Below are positions 1 to 6,561 of a stretch of 6,847 bases of DNA, in pieces. The notes below the pieces were generated by a model. The model did no database searches, was not told the DNA's origin, and was given only the letters and a program-made list of their open reading frames with translations. Made by a program: the position numbers and the translations under genes. The first letter of the stretch is position 1, and each line of letters starts with the position of its first letter. The stretch comes from an uncultured Oscillospiraceae bacterium. Its GTDB lineage: Bacteria > Bacillota > Clostridia > Oscillospirales > Acutalibacteraceae. The stretch is from NCBI GenBank assembly GCA_900550095.1, contig URRG01000126.1:1-6847 (forward strand). The letters run 5' to 3'.

Positions 1-1
1 G

Positions 2-1060
2 GGCGCTTTTTGCGGCAGGATGGCCGGCTGTACACTGGGGGCGGCCCTGGAATTCGAACCCATCCCCGCGGCCAGGAGCTGGGCCGAGCGGTTTGGGGAC
101 AGCTTCCCCCTTGCAGACTACTGGAGCCAGGTGCGGAACCCAGAGGAGCCTCATTACATCGTGGGCAGGAAAAAGGATCTTACTAAATCCGGCATGAACG
201 CCGTCCCGCCAGACGACGACACCATCTATACCCTTCTCGGCCTTCTGACCATGGAGGCCTACGGCCCCGAATTTACCCAGGAAAATATGGCGGAAATCTG
301 GAAGCGCTATCTGCCTCTGGGGCCCGATTACCCCTCCGGCGGGAAAAGGGGATGCTGGTGGGGCGAGCGAAAGCTGCTGCACAATCTTCTGAAAGGAACG
401 CCTCTCCCTGAGGCCGGCCTTGAGGGAAACCCGAATCTGCAGAATATCGCCGCTTGGACCAGAGCGGACAGCTATGGATACGTATTCCCCGGCTGGCCGG
501 AAAAAGCCGCCGAGCTGGCCTATCGGGACGCTTCCATCAACCACCGGCGCAACGGTGTTTACGGTTCCATGTTCATGGCGGCCGCTATTTCCGCCGCCTT
601 CTGCGTCAGCGATCCCATGGAAGCCGTTCGTATCGGCCTTACGGAAATCCCGGAAAACTGCCTTTTTGCCGAGGGTATACGATGGGCGCTGGAACAGGAG
701 CCCGCCGATTATCAGGAAGCCTTTGACCTCACCTGGAAGCGGTATGCGGGAATGTTCAACGGCAGCGCTCTCACAAACGCCCTCCATGTGGTCATGGGAC
801 TCATGATCGGAAAAGGGGATTTCACAAAAACCATCGGGGAGACCGTGGCCATGAGCGGAGACAACGACTGTACGGGCGCCACTGCCGGAAGTATTCTGGG
901 GGCCGTCATTGGACTTGGAAGTATCCCAGAGCACTGGCTTCGCCCCTTCCAGGGCAGAATGCACATTTATCTGAACGAAATGCCCGAATACCTTGCGCTT
1001 GAAGATGTGTGCCGCCGTTTTGAAACGCTGGCCCGCCGTTTCAGCGCCCTAAGGAAATAA
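2..1060 (+). CDS. ADP-ribosylglycohydrolase family protein (5' end outside window)
   Basis: Members of this family (ARH/DraG fold, all alpha-helical, two metal ions) cleave ADP-ribose from modified proteins or small molecules; the substrate here is unknown. The first ATG is at base 20, but the frame is open upstream and reads GAFCGR directly into MAGCTLGAALEFEP. That is the family's conserved opening (GAFxGRxAGCxLGAPxE), so the true start lies left of the window and relatives suggest tens of residues are missing. Counting from the base-20 Met, the metal-binding acidic cluster is DDDT at residues 65-68, the central motif RADSYGYVFPGWPEKAAELAYRD begins at about 148 with NGVYGSMF at 178-185, and the second metal motif GDNDCTGATAG is at 280-290. 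D65-D67, D281 and D283 fit the usual metal ligands. A Cys (284) follows the last Asp where DraG and ARH3 have Thr; this is known in a bacterial sub-clade. No signal peptide is visible in the part present. It converges on carB across a shared terminator. Confidence 0.9.
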   Translation, partial: GAFCGRMAGCTLGAALEFEPIPAARSWAERFGDSFPLADYWSQVRNPEEPHYIVGRKKDLTKSGMNAVPPDDDTIYTLLGLLTMEAYGPEFTQENMAEIWKRYLPLGPDYPSGGKRGCWWGERKLLHNLLKGTPLPEAGLEGNPNLQNIAAWTRADSYGYVFPGWPEKAAELAYRDASINHRRNGVYGSMFMAAAISAAFCVSDPMEAVRIGLTEIPENCLFAEGIRWALEQEPADYQEAFDLTWKRYAGMFNGSALTNALHVVMGLMIGKGDFTKTIGETVAMSGDNDCTGATAGSILGAVIGLGSIPEHWLRPFQGRMHIYLNEMPEYLALEDVCRRFETLARRFSALRK

Positions 1061-1092
1061 AACAATCCTTATGCGGCGGCTGTTACATGAGA

Positions 1093-1131
1093 AAAAGCGT
1101 TCCTCCGGTATCGTACCGGAGGAACGCTTTT
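1093..1131. terminator. Bidirectional intrinsic terminator between converging genes
   Basis: A perfect 18-bp inverted repeat: AAAAGCGTTCCTCCGGTA at 1093-1110, loop TCG at 1111-1113, reverse complement at 1114-1131. The GC-rich core is flanked by an A run on the left (1092-1096) and a T run on the right (1128-1131, then ATTTT), so the hairpin is followed by a U-tract in either direction. It sits 32 bases after the ADP-ribosylglycohydrolase stop and 85 bases beyond the carB stop on the other strand, so it can end both transcripts. The rest of 1061-1216 shows no gene or other signal. Confidence 0.92.
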
Positions 1132-1216
1132 ATTTTCCAGAAGCATCCTTGCCCAGATGGTGCGGAGTCCTCTTCAGCTCCAAGAAGCTTTCAGAAATGG
1201 CCGGGATAAACAGCCT

Positions 1217-4200
1217 TTATTCTTTATCGGTGATCTGAGCATGATATTCCTGAAGAGATTTCACAGGGAGTTTCCCCGCCCGCTTAGCGTCGCGGATCCC
1301 TTCCACAGTGGCTTTTGCGGCGGCCATCGTGGTGATATAGGGAATCTTGCTCTTGATAGCGGCCTTGCGGATATAGCTGTCGTCCGTGGCGCCCTTCTTG
1401 CCGATGGGCGTATTCACAATGACGGAGACCTCGCGGTTGGTGATCACATCCAGAACATTAGGCCTTCCCTCCGCGATCTTAGCAACCTTTCTGGCGGGGA
1501 TGCCAGCCGCTGTAACCGCCGCATAGGTCCCGCCGGTGGCATAAATCTCGAAGCCGCATTCGTGGAAGCCTCTGGCGACCATTTCCAGCTCGGCCTTGTC
1601 CCGGTCGTTGATGCTGATCAGAACAGAGCCTGAAAGAGGCAGCTTCGTCTGGGTGGCCTCCTGCGCCTTATAGAAGGCTTCCCCGAAATCGGAGGAAATC
1701 CCCAGCACTTCGCCTGTGGAGCGCATCTCCGGCCCGAGAACAGGGTCTACCTCCGGGAACATATTGAAGGGGAATACAGCTTCTTTTACGCCGTAATGAG
1801 CAAATTTCTTTTCCTTCAGAGCGGGAACAGGAGAAGGCCTGCCCGTATACTGCGAGGTCATAATATCGGTGGCAATCTGCACCATCTGGATATTGCACAC
1901 CTTCGATACCAGCGGCACAGTGCGGGATGCTCTCGGGTTGGCCTCGATCACATACACCTTGCCGTCTTCAATAGCGTACTGCATGTTCATCAGGCCCACC
2001 ACATGCATCTCCTTGGCGATGCGGCGGGTGTATTCCTTAATAGTGGCGATCTGCTCGTCCGTCAGCCCCTTGGGAGGCAGGATACATGCGGAGTCGCCGG
2101 AATGGATGCCCGCAAGCTCGATATGCTCCATCACAGAGGGAACGAATACATTCTCCCCATCGCTGATGGCGTCGGCCTCGCACTCCGTAGCGTGATGGAG
2201 GAAGCGGTCGATCAGAATGGGTCTGTCCGGTGTCACGCCTACTGCGGCGTTCATATAGAAGGTCATGTCATCGTCGTCATGGACGACTTCCATACCGCGT
2301 CCGCCCAGCACATAAGAGGGGCGCACCATCAACGGATACCCTATTGTATGAGCGATGGAAAGGGCGTCCTCCACAGTGACCGCCATTCCCGATTCGGGCA
2401 TGGGGATATCCAGCTTTTCCATCATGGCGCGGAACAGATCCCGATCCTCTGCAAGATCAATAGTCTCAGGCGTGGTGCCGAGAATGTTGACCCCCGCTTT
2501 TTTCAGGCCTGCAGCCAGGTTCAGGGGCGTCTGGCCGCCGAACTGGGCGATCACTCCCAAGGGCTTTTCCTTGTGATAGATGCTCAGCACGTCTTCCATC
2601 GTAAGGGGTTCGAAATAGAGCTTATCGGAGGTATCGTAGTCGGTAGAGACCGTCTCCGGGTTACAGTTGACGATGATCGTTTCAAAGCCAAGCTTTTTCA
2701 AGGCTTTCGCTGCGTGGACACAGCAGTAGTCGAATTCGATGCCCTGACCGATACGGTTGGGGCCGCCGCCCAGAATCATGATCTTATTTTTATTGGAGCT
2801 TGCGGAGCTCTTGTCCTCCATATGATAGCTGGAGAAATAATAGGCAGAATCCTTCGTGCCGCTGGCATGAACGCCCTCCCAGGCTTCCACAATCCCCAGT
2901 TTCTCCCGTTCGGCGCGGATATCCTCCTCGGGGAGCTCCAGAAGCTTCGAGAGATACCTGTCGGAGAAGCCGTCCAGCTTGGCGGTTTTGAGCATATCCG
3001 CAGGGAGCATCTTTCCCTTGTGGGAAAGGATCGTCTCCTCTTCTTCCACCAGCTCCTTCATCTGCTCAATGAAATACTGTTTAATCTTTGTCAGTTCATA
3101 GAGTTCTTCCACTGTGGCACCCTTACGCAGTGCCTCATACATGATGAACTGACGATTACTGGTAGGTGTATAGAGCAGTTTCAGAAGCTCTTCCTTGCTC
3201 TTCTTTTCATAGCCGTTTACAAATCCCAGGCCGTATCGTCCGTTTTCCAGGCTGCGGATCGCCTTCTGGAAGGCCTCCTTATAGGTTTTGCCGATACTCA
3301 TGACCTCGCCTACGGCGCGCATCTGAGTGCCCAGCTTATCCTCTACGCCCTTGAACTTTTCAAAGGCCCAGCGGGCAAATTTGATTACAATATAATCGCC
3401 GCCGGGAACGTATTTATCCAGCGTCCCGTATTTTCCGCAGGGAATCTCATCCAGCGTCAGGCCGCAGGCCAGCATAGCGGATACCAGCGCAATGGGAAAA
3501 CCAGTGGCCTTTGATGCCAATGCAGAGGAACGGGACGTGCGGGGATTGATCTCAATGACCAGAATCCGGTCAGAAACCGGGTCGTGGGCAAACTGCACGT
3601 TTGTGCCGCCGATGACGCCCACCTTTTCCACAATGCGGTAAGCCTGGTCCTGCAGGCGCTTCTGTACCTCTTCAGAAATCGTAAGCATAGGCGCAGAGCA
3701 GAAGGAGTCGCCCGTATGCACACCCAAAGGATCGATATTTTCGATAAAGCAAACGGTGATCATATTGCCCTTAGCGTCGCGGACGACCTCCAGCTCCAGC
3801 TCTTCCCAGCCCAGAATGGATTCCTCTACCAGCACCTGCCCTACCAGGCTGGCCTGCAGACCCCTGGCGCATACGGTCTTGAGTTCATCCACATTATACA
3901 CAAGGCCGCCGCCGGCGCCGCCCATCGTGTAAGCGGGGCGCAGCACGACAGGGTATCCTAATTTATCGGCAACGGCGAGAGCCTCCTCCACTGTCGTCGC
4001 AATTTCGCTGCGGGCCATTTCGATCCCCAGCTCCTGCATGGTCTCCTTGAATTCCATGCGGTCCTCGCCGCGTTCGATAGCGTCCACCTGTACGCCGATA
4101 ACCTTCACATCGTATTTTTCCAGCACACCGGCCTTTGCAAGCTCAGAACAGAGATTGAGGCCCGACTGGCCGCCCAGGTTGGGAAGAAGTGCGTCCGGGC

Positions 4201-4441
4201 GTTCCTTTTCGATGATTTGGGAAAGACGCTCCACATTCAGAGGCTCGATATAGGTTACGTCCGCCGTTTCCGGGTCGGTCATGATCGTGGCAGGATTGGA
4301 GTTTACCAACACTATTTCATACCCAAGGTTCTTAAGAGCCTTGCACGCCTGTGTTCCGGAATAGTCGAATTCACAGGCCTGGCCGATAATAATAGGGCCG
4401 GAACCAATAATCAATACTTTGTGAATATCGTTTCTCTTCAT
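1217..4441 (-). CDS. carB: Carbamoyl-phosphate synthase large subunit (glutamine-hydrolysing)
   Basis: Makes carbamoyl phosphate from bicarbonate, ammonia (delivered from glutamine by CarA) and 2 ATP, feeding pyrimidine and arginine synthesis in the cytoplasm. The product is 1074 aa, close to the 1073 aa of E. coli CarB. The carboxyphosphate ATP-grasp half is about 1-400, with GSGPIIIGQACEFDYSGTQA at 13-32, NSNPATIMTDP at 48-58 and IEINPRTSRSSALASKATG at 296-314. The oligomerisation region is about 401-550. The carbamate-phosphorylating ATP-grasp half is about 552-935, with GGGPNRIGQGIEFDY at 558-572, NCNPETVSTDYDTSD at 592-606 and IEANPRASR at 832-840. The MGS-like allosteric domain is about 937-1074, with ATGGT at 968-972 and K988 aligning with E. 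coli UMP/IMP-site residues T974, T977 and K993. A start 63 bases upstream (4504) is possible, but the Met at 4441 has the ribosome binding site and matches family N-termini. No carA adjoins it; CarA must be encoded elsewhere. A long leader with a terminator precedes it. Confidence 0.98.
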   Translation of the reverse strand: MKRNDIHKVLIIGSGPIIIGQACEFDYSGTQACKALKNLGYEIVLVNSNPATIMTDPETADVTYIEPLNVERLSQIIEKERPDALLPNLGGQSGLNLCSELAKAGVLEKYDVKVIGVQVDAIERGEDRMEFKETMQELGIEMARSEIATTVEEALAVADKLGYPVVLRPAYTMGGAGGGLVYNVDELKTVCARGLQASLVGQVLVEESILGWEELELEVVRDAKGNMITVCFIENIDPLGVHTGDSFCSAPMLTISEEVQKRLQDQAYRIVEKVGVIGGTNVQFAHDPVSDRILVIEINPRTSRSSALASKATGFPIALVSAMLACGLTLDEIPCGKYGTLDKYVPGGDYIVIKFARWAFEKFKGVEDKLGTQMRAVGEVMSIGKTYKEAFQKAIRSLENGRYGLGFVNGYEKKSKEELLKLLYTPTSNRQFIMYEALRKGATVEELYELTKIKQYFIEQMKELVEEEETILSHKGKMLPADMLKTAKLDGFSDRYLSKLLELPEEDIRAEREKLGIVEAWEGVHASGTKDSAYYFSSYHMEDKSSASSNKNKIMILGGGPNRIGQGIEFDYCCVHAAKALKKLGFETIIVNCNPETVSTDYDTSDKLYFEPLTMEDVLSIYHKEKPLGVIAQFGGQTPLNLAAGLKKAGVNILGTTPETIDLAEDRDLFRAMMEKLDIPMPESGMAVTVEDALSIAHTIGYPLMVRPSYVLGGRGMEVVHDDDDMTFYMNAAVGVTPDRPILIDRFLHHATECEADAISDGENVFVPSVMEHIELAGIHSGDSACILPPKGLTDEQIATIKEYTRRIAKEMHVVGLMNMQYAIEDGKVYVIEANPRASRTVPLVSKVCNIQMVQIATDIMTSQYTGRPSPVPALKEKKFAHYGVKEAVFPFNMFPEVDPVLGPEMRSTGEVLGISSDFGEAFYKAQEATQTKLPLSGSVLISINDRDKAELEMVARGFHECGFEIYATGGTYAAVTAAGIPARKVAKIAEGRPNVLDVITNREVSVIVNTPIGKKGATDDSYIRKAAIKSKIPYITTMAAAKATVEGIRDAKRAGKLPVKSLQEYHAQITDKE

Positions 4442-4446
4442 ACTTT

Positions 4447-4452
4447 TTCCTC
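4447..4452 (-). promoter_or_regulatory. carB ribosome binding site
   Basis: On the minus strand GAGGAA lies 7 bases before the ATG at 4441-4439. This decides the start: the open frame reaches back to an ATG at 4504, but that one gives 21 extra residues unlike any CarB N-terminus. Confidence 0.8.
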
Positions 4453-4545
4453 GCAATCCTTTTTTATTTGCCTGCTTGCCTGAACAAACGGCCCAGACTC
4501 TCATATCGCGGAAGAAGCGTTTTTTGGCGCCTTGCTCCGGAAGGC

Positions 4546-4580
4546 TCTAAAAAAGAGAGACGGAAATTCCGTCTCTCTTT
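4546..4580 (-). terminator. Intrinsic terminator in the carB leader
   Basis: A perfect inverted repeat of 14-base arms, 4552-4565 and 4567-4580, around a single central base; in practice about 12 bp of stem around a small A/U loop. Read on the minus strand the hairpin (core GAGAGACGGA / TCCGTCTCTC) is followed by six T (4554-4549), the classic Rho-independent form. On the plus strand the run after it is only TTT then GAG, so it acts mainly in the carB direction. It ends about 107 bases before the carB start codon, and no minus-strand gene lies upstream for it to serve, so it most likely controls read-through into carB. Confidence 0.8.
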
Positions 4581-4748
4581 GAGTTTCTCGGGGAGATTCA
4601 GCCCTCACTTCTTCTGAATACCTGCAGAACAGCATTCGCTTTCACTACTGGTTTACTGGGAAACGAGAGAATTTCCCAGCTCCGCACAGCACTCAAAAAT
4701 TCCGGCCGATTTGGCTCTGATCCAACCTTTTTCGACCTCTCTTCTTTC
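4549..4748 (-). ncRNA. carB leader RNA, candidate transcription attenuator
   Basis: A transcript from the promoter at 4755-4783 would run about 200 nt before meeting the terminator at 4546-4580 and about 307 nt to the carB ATG. Visible structure on the minus strand: a perfect 8-bp hairpin CTGGGAAA/TTTCCCAG (4679-4672 with 4663-4656) whose 8-nt loop UUCUCUCG contains UCUCUC, complementary to GAGAGA in the terminator's 5' arm; and an 11-nt segment at the very 5' end (4747-4737) that can pair with the terminator's 3' arm and U-tract (4559-4549), with one G-U pair. Either pairing would compete with the terminator. I could not match it to the T-box, PyrR-binding or a known riboswitch consensus. 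It could instead be a free small RNA. The pairings are partly low-complexity purine/pyrimidine tracts, so chance is possible. Confidence 0.5.
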
Positions 4749-4754
4749 TGAACT

Positions 4755-4783
4755 ATTTTAGCAGGATCCCCCCGGGAAGTCAA
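4755..4783 (-). promoter_or_regulatory. Sigma-A type promoter for the carB leader
   Basis: On the minus strand -35 TTGACT (4783-4778) and -10 TAAAAT (4760-4755) are separated by exactly 17 bases. The predicted start of transcription is near 4748. It is the best minus-strand promoter seen in the divergent region, and I found no comparable one between the terminator at 4546-4580 and the carB start. Confidence 0.72.
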
Positions 4784-4868
4784 GTATTTCCCAAAAAGCG
4801 GATTATAAAAACAGCACAGTTCCAGAATTAGTTTTTTATATAGTTTAACAGGCCCACGCTTTTGACAC

Positions 4869-4888
4869 GACCGTCTTGACGGTCTTGA
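4869..4888 (+). repeat. Short inverted plus direct repeat, possible regulator site
   Basis: GACCGTC at 4869-4875 and its reverse complement GACGGTC at 4878-4884 are separated by TT. Overlapping them is a direct repeat, GTCTTGA at 4873-4879 and again at 4882-4888 (9-base period). It lies midway in the divergent region, about 100 bases upstream of the fucosidase promoter and about 85 bases upstream of the carB promoter, a place fit for a regulator to act on either gene. The rest of 4784-4987 holds no gene that I can support. Confidence 0.35.
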
Positions 4889-4987
4889 TAAAAACTATTA
4901 CAAGCTAAACGGCCGTACAGCATACAGTCCTCTCTTTCTATAATGCCTGTGTTTTTGCGGAAAGCCGCTTTTTATTTTGAAAACCCC

Positions 4988-5016
4988 TTGATTGTTTACG
5001 GCAAGTACGCTATACT
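4988..5016 (+). promoter_or_regulatory. Sigma-A type promoter for the fucosidase gene
   Basis: -35 TTGATT (4988-4993), a 17-base spacer and -10 TATACT (5011-5016). Transcription should begin near 5022-5024, about 63 bases before the ATG and right against the palindromic operator that starts at 5026. Confidence 0.75.
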
Positions 5017-5025
5017 GGACGCAAG

Positions 5026-5045
5026 AAAACGAAACGTTTCGTTTT
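5026..5045. promoter_or_regulatory. Perfect 20-bp palindrome, LacI-family type operator
   Basis: AAAACGAAAC at 5026-5035 followed directly by its exact reverse complement at 5036-5045. The core GAAACGTTTC, symmetric about a central CG, is the shape of LacI/GalR-family operators. It starts just downstream of the predicted transcription start, where a bound repressor would block initiation or early elongation. Repression lifted by a sugar ligand is the inferred mode. The repressor is not encoded in this window. Confidence 0.8.
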
Positions 5046-5072
5046 AATAGGCCCATACATCTACATTTTAAA

Positions 5073-5078
5073 AAGGAG
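5073..5078 (+). promoter_or_regulatory. Fucosidase ribosome binding site
   Basis: AAGGAG lies 7 bases before the ATG at 5086, a strong Shine-Dalgarno match that fixes the start. Confidence 0.88.
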
Positions 5079-5085
5079 AATCAAT

Positions 5086-6561
5086 ATGGACAAAACCGCG
5101 TATCTCCAGGAAATTGACCGGGTCATTCAAACCGGAAAATACCGGGACACTTGGGAGTCCCTCTCCCAATACCGGATCCCGGAGTGGTATAAGGACACAA
5201 AGCTGGGAATCTTTATTCACTGGGGCGTATACTCCGTGCCTGCCTTTGGAAACGAGTGGTATCCCCGCAATATGTATATCCAGGGTTCGCCGGAATTTGA
5301 GCATCACGTCAAAACCTACGGTCCTCAGAAAGATTTCGGCTATAAGGATTTTATCCCCATGTTCAAGGCGGAGAAATTCGACGCGGAAGCCTGGGCCGAT
5401 CTTTTCCAGCAGGCAGGCGCCAAATATGTCGTGCCCGTGGCCGAGCATCACGACGGCTTCCAGATGTACAAAAGCGAACTTTCCCACTGGAACGCCGCTG
5501 AAATGGGCCCCACGCGGGATATCCTGGGAGAACTGGAGACTGCCTTTGAAAAACGCGGGATCATAACGGGAGCTTCTTCCCACCGGATTGAACACTGGTT
5601 TTTTATGGGCCACGGCAGAGATTTCGACAGCGACGTAAAAGAGCCCATGGAGTGCGGAGACTTCTACTGGCCTGCTACAAAGGAGCCCGAAAGCCATCAG
5701 GATCTGTACTCTACCCCCACCCCTTCTCAGGAATTTTTGGAAGACTGGCTTCTGCGCTGCTGTGAAATCGTAGACCGTTACCGTCCTCGGATCGTCTATT
5801 TCGACTGGTGGATCCAACACAGCGCCGTCAGGCCTTATCTTCGGAGATTTGCCGCCTATTACTATAACCGCGCCCTTGAATGGGGCGAAGAAGTAGCCAT
5901 CAATTACAAACATGACGCATTTGATTTCGGCTGCGCTGTAGTGGACATCGAGCGGGGCCAATTTGCCGACATCCAGCCTTTTTTCTGGCAGACGGATACA
6001 GCTATCGCCAAAAACAGCTGGTGCTATACGGAAAACAACGATTTCAAAAAGGCAAAGGATATCCTCTGCGATCTGGTGGATATTGTCAGCAAAAACGGCA
6101 CACTGCTCCTGAACGTGGGCCCCAAGGCCGATGGGAGCTTTTCAGAGGAAGACCGGCAGGTTCTCACCGAAATCGGCCAATGGATGCAGATAAACGGCGA
6201 AGCTATCTATGGTTCCCGACCCTGGCGGGTAGCCGCCGAAGGTCCAACCAAGATCCAGGGCGGGCAATTCACGGACGCCGTGGATAAGGTATTCACCAAG
6301 GAGGATATCCGCTATACCATGCACAACGGTTATCTCTATGCCGCTGTTCTCAATTATGCGGAAGGCGGCAGTGTAAATCTCACATCTCTGGCTGAACAGG
6401 ACGCTTCCCGCCTCCCCCTGTTCCACGGCATCGTTAAGGATGTCCGCGTCCTGGGATTTGATGAAATCCCTCAGTGGAAACGGGATGGAAACGGACTCCA
6501 CATTCACACCGACACTGTGAGAAGCGATAAACCCGTTGTATTCAAAATCACATTGGAATAA
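5086..6561 (+). CDS. Alpha-L-fucosidase, glycoside hydrolase family 29
   Basis: Removes terminal alpha-linked L-fucose from glycans or oligosaccharides by a retaining mechanism. The 491-aa product has the GH29 catalytic barrel over about residues 10-375: KLGIFIHWGVYSVPAFGNEW at 39-58, the substrate-binding EHHDGFQMY at 120-128, and YFDWW at 238-242, whose D240 sits where the family's nucleophile Asp occurs after a strand following RPRIV. E289 in DIERG (287-291) is a possible acid/base, but this residue varies within GH29 and I do not assign it. LLNVGPKADGSFSEED at 341-356 closes the barrel. The C-terminal part, about 385-491, is a small beta-rich domain as in relatives. The N-terminus is polar with no signal peptide or lipobox, so the enzyme should act in the cytoplasm on imported fucosylated sugars. 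No transporter or other sugar gene lies alongside. Its own promoter and palindromic operator suggest repression by a LacI-type regulator. Linkage preference cannot be read from sequence. Confidence 0.95.
   Translation: MDKTAYLQEIDRVIQTGKYRDTWESLSQYRIPEWYKDTKLGIFIHWGVYSVPAFGNEWYPRNMYIQGSPEFEHHVKTYGPQKDFGYKDFIPMFKAEKFDAEAWADLFQQAGAKYVVPVAEHHDGFQMYKSELSHWNAAEMGPTRDILGELETAFEKRGIITGASSHRIEHWFFMGHGRDFDSDVKEPMECGDFYWPATKEPESHQDLYSTPTPSQEFLEDWLLRCCEIVDRYRPRIVYFDWWIQHSAVRPYLRRFAAYYYNRALEWGEEVAINYKHDAFDFGCAVVDIERGQFADIQPFFWQTDTAIAKNSWCYTENNDFKKAKDILCDLVDIVSKNGTLLLNVGPKADGSFSEEDRQVLTEIGQWMQINGEAIYGSRPWRVAAEGPTKIQGGQFTDAVDKVFTKEDIRYTMHNGYLYAAVLNYAEGGSVNLTSLAEQDASRLPLFHGIVKDVRVLGFDEIPQWKRDGNGLHIHTDTVRSDKPVVFKITLE

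Noticed and set aside
1796..3514. A 572-codon plus-strand open frame opposite carB
   Set aside because: It lies wholly antisense to the conserved carB coding sequence, shows no recognisable domain, and such frames arise from the codon bias of GC-rich genes.
4442..4504. Upstream ATG at 4504 as the carB start, adding 21 residues
   Set aside because: The extension has no counterpart in CarB proteins, and the internal Met at 4441 has a well-placed GAGGAA.
4700..4748. PyrR-binding loop or T-box in the carB leader (GAGAGGTC then AAAAAGG looks a little like the PyrR consensus)
   Set aside because: The UCC arm that must precede the GNGAGG loop is absent, and no T-box GGTGG-ACCGCG core or its antiterminator is present.
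4598..4783. A 61-codon minus-strand open frame upstream of carB
   Set aside because: Its ATG would overlap the -35 box of the carB leader promoter, so the main transcript would not contain the start; no family resemblance. The tract is better read as leader RNA.
4802..4807. A minus-strand TATAAT that could be a second carB promoter
   Set aside because: The hexamers at 17-18 bases spacing upstream do not resemble TTGACA; the promoter at 4755-4783 is far better.
4939..4978. A perfect TATAAT at 4939-4944 followed by a small hairpin GCGG-AAAG-CCGC and T run (4957-4978), suggesting a tiny RNA gene or second fucosidase promoter
   Set aside because: No acceptable -35 box at 16-18 bases spacing, and the hairpin has only 4 bp of stem; chance in AT-rich intergenic DNA is likely.
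5068..5961. A 297-codon minus-strand open frame opposite the fucosidase
   Set aside because: It is antisense to conserved GH29 sequence and has no recognisable family motifs.
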